A stretch of 59,204 nucleotides of DNA, taken from the NCBI GenBank assembly GCA_964511875.1, contig CAZEHS010000007.1, forward strand, positions 1 through 59,204, given 5' to 3'. The stretch is from CAZEHS01 sp964511875. GTDB taxonomy: Bacteria > Bacillota > Clostridia > Peptostreptococcales > Acidaminobacteraceae. How positions within the stretch are numbered: position 1 is the stretch's first letter; every line of letters starts with the position of its first letter. Both the position numbers and the translations under genes were made by a program. Below are positions 43,201-49,647 of this stretch, one piece after another. Below the pieces are notes generated by a model. It saw only the letters and a program-made list of their open reading frames with translations, did no database searches and was not told the origin of the DNA.

Positions 43201-43270
43201 CGCCGGCGTCCGCCGTGATGACACCCTCTCCGATGCTGTCAAAAATATCTACAAGTTTTCCATCCATCAT
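40223..43270 (-). CDS. Soluble multi-PAS hybrid histidine kinase with receiver and Hpt domains
   Basis: A 1015-residue cytoplasmic kinase without transmembrane helices. Four PAS domains fill about residues 5-525. The third has a Cys-rich insert CTIAETHNECGVDNACSRCG (about 300-319) that could bind a metal or Fe-S centre. The dimerisation domain has MSHEIRTPMNGIIGM (about 545), and the ATPase domain has NLLSNAIKF, DTGIGI and GGTGLGLSI. A receiver follows (VLMDIQMPVMDG, about 805) and an Hpt domain with MAHTLKALAES (about 950) ends the protein. A full His-Asp-His relay is thus in one chain. I chose the ATG at 43270 (GGAG upstream); a TTG eleven codons earlier has no ribosome site. Confidence 0.93.
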   Translation of the reverse strand: MMDGKLVDIFDSIGEGVITADAGGIVTYANLAALQMLGKPEQMVIGSRFNDALQIIHPDTGLTDEDLFHKALSNEGPIGLWRKAQLLTSPECGFNISASISPVIGLDGISTGIVMIFRDIDRIVQAEEALYKYSQVIEQNTNPIALTDMEWVVFSVNGAFKASFPQRSYDGRSFRELLPEELELNYSEIESVLSVEDKWCREFQFMQAPGRSGWCSVVISTIRDSDGSAASHVIHIEDITDRKDALRLLERERSNLKAIFFGAPLGLATVDHDGRITMANDEATRIFKRRLKDLIGRRIGYGLACTIAETHNECGVDNACSRCGINQSIESVLFMDQSVLGREIQHRITLSDGSLSEVDLRISAVPIIENNQRMAVLVLEDITSNKEMARYLMENEKRLRLLTDNMNDVVIQIDHSCRILFASPSVFQQLGYEVEDVIGRQIFEFIHPEDHAAARENIEKRILTRASFSMDLRVLKKDSSIAHLEVVGNILADEFGQISIVYVCREISDKIKTMNELLRAKEEAEAANHAKSQFLANMSHEIRTPMNGIIGMTNMTMMTDLTDEQRDNLKLVRTSAESLLRIINSILDFSKIESGKMIVECIDFDMESLLNKAFKANRVQAFEKRIGMVIRIPKGIPHLLKGDPNRLMQVLNNLLSNAIKFTDTGDVKLSVSLIEESRDSVRLSFDVQDTGIGIDKNDTFRIFRSFSQVDGSITRRYGGTGLGLSICKQLVEMMGGVIGFESKLGQGSRFWFEMGFVKTQIQEKPLNPLEGDLVVPVSENPLDVLLVEDDRINQILAMRLLEKQGHRVTIASNGQEALDHLNVNPVDLVLMDIQMPVMDGMEATVRIRSDQRFRDLPIIALTAYAIKGDREKFLSKGMNDYISKPINIANFYDVLNRYSSGSAQREAQQVEDLIRKVHHDQKTFPVLNDGETEELIRELDRLMGAIESAQRQSDHTEVEKMAHTLKALAESADLEILRKSAFLVELSARKENGGEMVRLIRELEEHIRDIKSRKG

Positions 43271-43308
43271 TCCATTGCTCCATCCTATGGTGTATTCACG
43301 CAAATGGC

Positions 43309-43824
43309 TTACTGTGTCAGTGTTTCAAGACTTATCAGCTCTTCTGCGAGGATAAGATCCTCATGATTGAGCAGTCGGTTCGAATCCAGCAGCAGCTTGA
43401 TAGCATCACCTACTTTTCCTATTCCTTTAATAAATTGACCGCCATTGCCGTTACCGAATGTTGGCGGTATCGATATCATGTTTTCAGGCACACACATGAC
43501 TTCGACAACGGTATCCACAATGATACCTACCGTCAGTTCCTGTATTTCAAGAACCACTATGCATGTCCGATCATCATATTCCCGTGGGGGTTTGCCAAAA
43601 CGTATGCGGATATCCATCGTTGGAATGATCTTTCCTCTGAGATTGATGACTCCGCGAATGCAGGGAAGCTGATTCGGAACCTCTGTGATTTCCTGAACGC
43701 CAATGATCTCAATGACATGGCTTATGTCCAATCCATATATTTCGCTGTCAATTGCGAATGTGAGAAACTTATCCTTCTGCGTATCCTCAAACTCCTCGTC
43801 CAGATATCCAATCTCTTCAGACAT
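43309..43824 (-). CDS. cheW: Chemotaxis coupling protein CheW
   Basis: A 171-residue protein with one CheW domain (about residues 18-155): FLTFAIDSEIYGLDISHVIEIIG, then LPCIRGVINLRGKIIPTMDI (about residues 51-70), the central signature, and VDTVVEVMCV. CheW couples CheA to chemoreceptors. Its ATG overlaps the end of cheA by 8 bases and has GAGGAG upstream. No chemoreceptor gene lies in the window, so its partner is unknown; the C-terminal tail of about 15 residues is acidic. Confidence 0.95.
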   Translation of the reverse strand: MSEEIGYLDEEFEDTQKDKFLTFAIDSEIYGLDISHVIEIIGVQEITEVPNQLPCIRGVINLRGKIIPTMDIRIRFGKPPREYDDRTCIVVLEIQELTVGIIVDTVVEVMCVPENMISIPPTFGNGNGGQFIKGIGKVGDAIKLLLDSNRLLNHEDLILAEELISLETLTQ

Positions 43825-45916
43825 ACGACACACTCCTCTCCATCCTGGTCATCCCTGCAGGGTCAAGAATGAGGCATATTTTTCCATCTCCCAACAATGC
43901 ACAGCCTCCCAACCCCTCAACACTTTTAAGATATTTCGACAGGGGTTTGACCACCAGCTGCTGTTCACCGAGAATCGCATCAGCGAACAGCAGGACACTG
44001 TCTGATTCATTCTCAATCTGTATCAGTATTCCGTCAGAAATCGACTGGATTTGCGTATCCAACCCGAAAAGCCGATGAAGCCGCTGAATCGGAAAAGCCT
44101 GCCCACGGATCAGTATCATTTCATTTCCCTGGGTATCCCGAACGATATCCTTTTCTTTAACACTGATGGATTCGCGGATGCTGGTGATGGGAACTGCAAA
44201 TGTGCTCTTCCCAACCTGCATAAGCATCCCTTCGAGGATAGCCAGGCTCAACGGTATCTTGAAAATGAATTCCGATCCCTGACCCGGTTGACTGTCCAGC
44301 GTGACTACCCCGCCCACTGTCTGGAGATTTCGTGTGACAACATCCAAACCAACACCTCTTCCGGAGTATTCCGTGACTTTCTCCTTTGTGGAGAACCCCG
44401 GGGCGAAGATGAATTGATATGCTTCCTTATCCAGGTAGTCCTTTCGTGGTTTTGTAAGGATGCCCTGTTTTTCTGCTTTCTCCAGTATGCTTTCAGGGTC
44501 CAATCCCTTGCCGTCGTCTTTGATCGTGATATAGACAAAGCCGCCTGCCTGCCTGGCATCCAGACGTACTACTCCCTGGGTATCCTTTCCCTGATCCGCT
44601 CTGTCTGCGGCAGATTCAATTCCATGATCAATCGAGTTTCTGATGATATGCATCAACGGATCTCCGATATGCTCAATGACACTCTTATCCACCTCTGTCT
44701 GAGCTCCGCTTATTTCAAGGCGTACATCCTTATCCATCTTCTTGCTCATGTCACGTACGATACGGTTCATTTTTTGAAAGGTAAGGTCCAATGGCACCAT
44801 CCGGATTGACATGATTACGTCCTGCAATTCCTTTATGATCATGCGATGCTGGCGGGCGCTTTTATCAAAATTGCTCAGATCCATCCCCTGCAGATCCGGA
44901 TTATTGACGATCATCGATTCCGAAACCACCAGTTCGCCGATCAAGTCCATCAGGACATCCACCTTCGATACTCCGACACTGATGAAATTTCCCACTCCCT
45001 TGCCAGCTGTGGCCGATGACTCGCACTCCGGTTCCTTCTCCTTTTCATTCTGCGGAATCCCGACCTCACGGTCTTCACATTTGCCCTTTTCAAACAACTC
45101 CTGCAGCTCGACGAAAACCTCCATTTCAACGGCTTGGAACTCCAGTGATTTCAAGAAGGATACCCCTTCAAAAAAATCTCTTAGGATTTTCTCCCGCTCT
45201 GCGCTGAGGAATACCATACAAAATCCATCACGCTGGATTTCTCCCAACGCCTCCTCGCTTTCGACAATCTCCTTTGGCATGTGGGACAGCATATCCGTCA
45301 GCGGCTTCAGATTGTGGACAACGCTGAATGCCCTGACGTTTTCCATCTGACAATCGTCTTCAAACCGCAACAGGACACGATAGGCCTGTTGCAGTGCTGC
45401 TGATTCAACAGCCTTTTCCGATACCATGGACCCGCTGGGAGAAATATAGTACTTTTGATTTTTGACAGTCTTATCCATCTCCCCCTTCTCAACGCCAGGA
45501 TTCATGAATTTCAAACTGTCCAGGTATCCATGTATGGTTTCAACAAGCTCTTTGGATTTACCGTCCGGAACCTTATTGGCTTCAATCTTATGTAATTCCC
45601 TCTTCATGAAATCCAGTGCCTCAAGCACCAGATCCACAAGTGCGGAAAAATCAGATACACAATCCTTGACCTTGCGCACATAATCAAACAAATCCTCCAC
45701 CGCATGGGCAAGGGTTCCGATATCCTCAAAGAGCATCATCATGGAATTTCCCTTGATGGTATGCATGACTCTGAAAATCTCGCTTATTGTCGGGTTCAGA
45801 TCCTGACGATCCTCAGACTCAGAAGCCATCAGAATCTGCTCCAGCCGGTCCAGCAGCTGACCTGTTTCAAATATGTACATTTCAAGCATGGGTTCGTTCA
45901 CACCGTTGATTGCCAA
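43817..45916 (-). CDS. cheA: Chemotaxis histidine kinase CheA
   Basis: A 699-residue CheA. P1 (about residues 8-115) has the phosphorylated His52 in MHTIKGNS. A P2-like domain (about 175-290) would bind a receiver. P3 dimerisation (about 310-365) is followed by P4, with HIIRNSIDHGIE (N box), KDDGKGLD (G1), FSTKEKVTEYSGRGVGLDVV (split lid and G2), and a CheW-like P5 (about 560-695). All kinase motifs are intact. The start is TTG at 45916 with a G-rich site. It is the first gene of the cheA-cheW-hybrid kinase-receiver unit, with its own promoter. Confidence 0.95.
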   Translation of the reverse strand: MAINGVNEPMLEMYIFETGQLLDRLEQILMASESEDRQDLNPTISEIFRVMHTIKGNSMMMLFEDIGTLAHAVEDLFDYVRKVKDCVSDFSALVDLVLEALDFMKRELHKIEANKVPDGKSKELVETIHGYLDSLKFMNPGVEKGEMDKTVKNQKYYISPSGSMVSEKAVESAALQQAYRVLLRFEDDCQMENVRAFSVVHNLKPLTDMLSHMPKEIVESEEALGEIQRDGFCMVFLSAEREKILRDFFEGVSFLKSLEFQAVEMEVFVELQELFEKGKCEDREVGIPQNEKEKEPECESSATAGKGVGNFISVGVSKVDVLMDLIGELVVSESMIVNNPDLQGMDLSNFDKSARQHRMIIKELQDVIMSIRMVPLDLTFQKMNRIVRDMSKKMDKDVRLEISGAQTEVDKSVIEHIGDPLMHIIRNSIDHGIESAADRADQGKDTQGVVRLDARQAGGFVYITIKDDGKGLDPESILEKAEKQGILTKPRKDYLDKEAYQFIFAPGFSTKEKVTEYSGRGVGLDVVTRNLQTVGGVVTLDSQPGQGSEFIFKIPLSLAILEGMLMQVGKSTFAVPITSIRESISVKEKDIVRDTQGNEMILIRGQAFPIQRLHRLFGLDTQIQSISDGILIQIENESDSVLLFADAILGEQQLVVKPLSKYLKSVEGLGGCALLGDGKICLILDPAGMTRMERSVSYV

Positions 45917-45975
45917 TCGTTACACCCCCATATTAAACATCTCACTTCATTTTTTCAGCCGCAAAACCTTTGGGT

Positions 45976-46005
45976 TTTATACCCTGTTTTCCAGAAACCT
46001 AACAA
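45976..46005 (-). promoter_or_regulatory. Promoter of the cheA unit
   Basis: On the minus strand: TTGTTA, 18 bases, TATAAA. The ten bases ATTTGTTAGG covering the -35 box recur upstream of the EAL-kinase gene (58859-58848). Confidence 0.6.
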
Positions 46006-46020
46006 ATAATTCTTTTCCTG

Positions 46021-46057
46021 ATAAAAAAAAATAAGCGTTCATCAAACAACGCTTATT
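46021..46057 (-). terminator. Terminator of the upstream signalling unit, overlapping a stop codon
   Basis: AATAAGCGTT and its complement form a 10-base-pair stem followed on the minus strand by nine T. The stop codon of the gene at 46053 lies inside the stem. Confidence 0.88.
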
Positions 46058-47363
46058 CCTGAGCCCGTGGAAATGACACTGGCAGAGTGATATGAAATTC
46101 TGTCCCGACACCGATTTCGCTTTTAACATCAATCCAGCCATGATGCTTGTTCACAATGATATCATAGCTGATACTCAGCCCAAGACCTGTTCCTTCTCCC
46201 ACAGCTTTTGTAGTGAAAAACGGATTGAATATGTTTTTGATATGCTCCGCATCAATTCCCGCACCATTATCCGCGATAATCAAATGGACACATTTCTCAT
46301 CAGCCCAGGTTGAAAGCTCGATGATCCCCATATTGGGTTCATGCTGGGTTTTAACTGCAAATACTGCATTAAGGATCATGTTAAGGATCACCTGGTTTAT
46401 CTGACCCCCTGATGCGATTATATCCGGCACATCTTTCAGCTTCCGAACGATTTCAGCAGCATACTTGACTTCATTCCTGGAAATGATCAGGGTGTTCTCG
46501 ATGCCATCGTTGATGTTGTAAGGGCTCTTTTCATCAACCTGATCAACTCTCGAAAAGTTTCTCAACCCTTTTACTATGATACCTACACGTTCCAATCCTT
46601 CGCTTGTATCCTTATACAATTCATCCAGATCATCATTGATGAAGTGAAAATCATTCCTGCTTATGTAATCGGTTACAGCCCTGAAAGGTATAAGTGCATC
46701 TGGATTCAATTCGTCCGGACTGGCGGATTCGATGAAATTCATAACCAACTCAGTAGCCAGCCTGTATTTACCCGTGTATTTCCTGAGAGTTGCAATATTG
46801 CTTGTGACAAACCCAAGCGGATTGTTGATTTCATGTGCCACTCCCGCAGCCAGGTGTCCGACACTAGCCAGTTTTTCCTGTTGAATCAACTGATTCTGAG
46901 TATTCTGCAAGCGGTCATTCAGCAACTTCAACTCTGAATTATGTCCTTGAATCTCTTTCAAATAGATCAAACTTGATTTCTCCAGGTTCTTCTTCCTGAC
47001 TGCTGATTTAATCCGGGCATTGAATTCCAGTTCATCGATAGGTTTGGCAATATAGTCCGTAGCACCGAGTTCAAAGCAGTCACGGAGGGTTTCTTTATCA
47101 GACAGGGATGAAAACATCAGAACATCAATCTGTTTCAAATCCGGATTCTGTTTTATTATCTTCAGTACTTCAATCCCATCCATTCTCGGCATGACTATGT
47201 CCAGAAGTACAATATCCACATCCCCGTCCTTACATATCTCAAGCAGCTGTTCACCACTCTGGCATGTACGTATATCAACAGATACCCCGCTTTTTATCAG
47301 TATCTGCTCAGCATGTTTTAAAATCAGCATGGAATCATCTACCAGAACAAGCTTCATACGCAT
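46053..47363 (-). CDS. Receiver-histidine kinase fusion (REC-HK)
   Basis: A 436-residue soluble protein with a receiver first (about residues 1-125; VLLDIVMPRMDG, Asp about 55) and a kinase second. A coiled coil (about 125-165) joins them. The H-box is GVAHEINNPLGF (about 178), and the ATPase domain has NMILNAVFAV (N), DNGAGID (G1) and GEGTGLGLSI (G2). The receiver probably gates the kinase, so this protein can take a phosphoryl signal and start a new one. The ATG has AAGG seven bases upstream. It is the last gene of the long 58767-46053 unit. Confidence 0.93.
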   Translation of the reverse strand: MRMKLVLVDDSMLILKHAEQILIKSGVSVDIRTCQSGEQLLEICKDGDVDIVLLDIVMPRMDGIEVLKIIKQNPDLKQIDVLMFSSLSDKETLRDCFELGATDYIAKPIDELEFNARIKSAVRKKNLEKSSLIYLKEIQGHNSELKLLNDRLQNTQNQLIQQEKLASVGHLAAGVAHEINNPLGFVTSNIATLRKYTGKYRLATELVMNFIESASPDELNPDALIPFRAVTDYISRNDFHFINDDLDELYKDTSEGLERVGIIVKGLRNFSRVDQVDEKSPYNINDGIENTLIISRNEVKYAAEIVRKLKDVPDIIASGGQINQVILNMILNAVFAVKTQHEPNMGIIELSTWADEKCVHLIIADNGAGIDAEHIKNIFNPFFTTKAVGEGTGLGLSISYDIIVNKHHGWIDVKSEIGVGTEFHITLPVSFPRAQE

Positions 47364-47392
47364 CCACCATCCTTTTCACACTCAGAACATTA

Positions 47393-48436
47393 TCATCTGT
47401 CACAGACCATACTGAATATCAATGCTTTACGTTGGCCGATATCCCGCATGACTATATCGCCCCCGAAACCCGTCATCAACTCGGCAATCCATTTGAGTGA
47501 AGCCTCCGCCCCGGGTCCCTTTATGAACCATTTTTCATCCGCCTCCATGACCACACTCAGCAGGAATTCGGTCTCGCCGGTCTCGACTCCTGAAACCACC
47601 ATGCCGATCTGTGAATCAAAACTTTCAACGAACAGCAGGGTCAGCATTTTCCTCAAAGCGAAGAGTATCAAATCATATTTTCCTCTGATCTGCGCCTGAA
47701 TCCTGTTATCCATACCGAATTCCACATGAACCAGCAATTTATTTTCCGTCACGAATCGCCTTATGTCATCAAGTATCTGTTTCGAATTGAACCGTTTCAC
47801 CTGAGTCGGTATAAGTTGAAAAATCTCCAGCAGCATTTCCTCTGCCTGTGCGATATCCTCCAGAAGCACATTCTTGTTTCCCGTCTTCTGATCCCACCGT
47901 TGAATTTTTCTTGCAATCTCCTTCATCAGCTTTTCATTCATGACTTTCATGAACAGCATCTCATCTCGCATGGTAAGAATCCTGTCATCATAGGTTTTCA
48001 GGATGTTCTGAAAGGTTATATTTTTCTTCTCTAGGACTTCCCTGGCCTTCTTGATACCGATACGATAATTGTAATAATCAACAGATTCCATAAGAATTCC
48101 CTTAAGCTCATCCTCCAGGTCCCAAGGCTTTGTGATGAATTTGAATATATCTCCCTGATTCACCGTTACCAATACCTGTGGCAGCTGAGTATACCCGGAT
48201 AGCACGATTTTAACCAGATCAGGGTAAGGTTCCCTGACTAGCTTCAACAGATCCAGTCCGCTCATGCCCGGCATTTTCATATCTGTTACCAGGACGCTGA
48301 TGTCATATTTTTCCAGTACCTTCAAGGCATCTTCACCACTTGTGGCAAAGAATTTCTCATAAGGCTCATCAGACAGCCCCCGCTTCAGGGAATTCAGAAT
48401 CAGTGCTTCATCATCCACAAACAAGATTCGATTCAT
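47393..48436 (-). CDS. Receiver protein with a coiled coil and an unassigned C-terminal domain
   Basis: A 347-residue protein. The receiver (about 1-125) is canonical: FVDDE, VLVTDMKMPGMSG and FITKPWD. A coiled-coil helix follows (about 125-200). The C-terminal region (about 210-347) resembles a histidine-kinase ATPase domain in strand and helix order, with LILFALRKMLTLLF where the N box would be, but without clear G1 or G2 glycine motifs. It may be a catalytically dead ATPase used for binding. The ATG at 48436 has AGGAG eight bases upstream. It follows the HDOD gene by 11 bases. Confidence 0.8.
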   Translation of the reverse strand: MNRILFVDDEALILNSLKRGLSDEPYEKFFATSGEDALKVLEKYDISVLVTDMKMPGMSGLDLLKLVREPYPDLVKIVLSGYTQLPQVLVTVNQGDIFKFITKPWDLEDELKGILMESVDYYNYRIGIKKAREVLEKKNITFQNILKTYDDRILTMRDEMLFMKVMNEKLMKEIARKIQRWDQKTGNKNVLLEDIAQAEEMLLEIFQLIPTQVKRFNSKQILDDIRRFVTENKLLVHVEFGMDNRIQAQIRGKYDLILFALRKMLTLLFVESFDSQIGMVVSGVETGETEFLLSVVMEADEKWFIKGPGAEASLKWIAELMTGFGGDIVMRDIGQRKALIFSMVCDR

Positions 48437-48447
48437 GCTGCACACTC

Positions 48448-49647
48448 CTAATCAAGCATTTCGTTGATATTTTCAAGCTTGGACAGATAGACCTCGATGG
48501 CCTCCGGTGTAGTGCCCAGGAACTCACAGCAGGCAGTAATCTGAGGATTGATCATCCGATCCTCGCCCATGATACGCCAGGCACAGGCATTTGCTATGTG
48601 AACCACACAGAGCAGCTCCCTGTTGATCACCCTTTCATCCAGCGGTGTATGGTAATAAAGGGCGGATTCGACAATCGGCAAAGGCAGTTCCCACCAGTTC
48701 AGCAGGTACCCCCCCAGTTCCTGGTGAGTCACGCCCAGCATCCGCTTCTCCAATTCCATATAGTCATCCATATTTTCAATCCCGGCATTCATGATTTCCT
48801 TATACACATGTCCGAAATGGCTGATGAGGACCACCATTCCGATATTGTGAAGCAGACCTGCCGAAGCAAAGACATTCGGGATTTTTTTCCCGGTGATATT
48901 GTGGAAGAGATGGTTTGTTATCCTGTTTGTCAAAGCCGCATTTCGCCATAGCTGTTTAACGCGGGAAGCAAAATTGCCGGTTGTATGGAAGATCGCATTG
49001 GATAGAACGATGCTTTTCACGTTCGCCAACCCGATGTACATGATGGCCTGGCTGATGGAGCCTGTTTTAGCGCTGTAGAAGGCGGAATTGGCGATACGCA
49101 GTATCTTGGCAGTAGATGCCTGATCCACTTCGATCAGCTTTGCAATCTTTTCAACATCCTCATCATCCTGTATCATCATCTTGATTTTCGTATACAGGCT
49201 TGGAATTGTCGGCAGATCGTCCAGGTTATTGATAAGGCTCATTATCTTTTTGTTTTTAAGTACCTCTTCAAGCTGGAACATCTTTTCGATCGTATTCAGA
49301 AGATCCCTGTTATCCCAAGGCTTGAACATGTACATCTTTGCAACATTGTCTTCCAGGGCCTTATAGATGACCCGGCTGTCCGTATAGCCGCTCAGCGCAA
49401 CCCGGATGGTTGCAGGATGCAGCTCCTTGACCTGTCTCAGAAAATCAAATCCATTCATCCCCGGCATCCTGATATCAGAAACCACCAGATCAACGGGGGT
49501 ATGCTTCATATATTCCAGTCCTGCTTCACCTGAATCCACAAAAACGGTTTCATATGAACTGTCCATGAACAGACGGTTAAGCGCTCTCAATATCTGTTGT
49601 TCGTCATCAACAAACATGATCGAATTGGGTATGCGTTCCTCGATCAT
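48448..49647 (-). CDS. Receiver-HDOD domain protein
   Basis: A 399-residue protein with an N-terminal receiver (about 5-130; VVSDIRMPGMNG, KPW) and an HDOD domain (about 140-345). HDOD is shown by LPTIPSLYTKIKMMIQDDED, KLIEVDQASTAKILRIANSAFY and the AGLLHNIGMVVL segment. HDOD proteins resemble HD phosphohydrolases but usually lack some metal ligands and act as regulators in two-component and c-di-GMP networks. Its start overlaps the stop of the large hybrid kinase gene as ATGA, so the two are translated together. Confidence 0.92.
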   Translation of the reverse strand: MIEERIPNSIMFVDDEQQILRALNRLFMDSSYETVFVDSGEAGLEYMKHTPVDLVVSDIRMPGMNGFDFLRQVKELHPATIRVALSGYTDSRVIYKALEDNVAKMYMFKPWDNRDLLNTIEKMFQLEEVLKNKKIMSLINNLDDLPTIPSLYTKIKMMIQDDEDVEKIAKLIEVDQASTAKILRIANSAFYSAKTGSISQAIMYIGLANVKSIVLSNAIFHTTGNFASRVKQLWRNAALTNRITNHLFHNITGKKIPNVFASAGLLHNIGMVVLISHFGHVYKEIMNAGIENMDDYMELEKRMLGVTHQELGGYLLNWWELPLPIVESALYYHTPLDERVINRELLCVVHIANACAWRIMGEDRMINPQITACCEFLGTTPEAIEVYLSKLENINEMLD

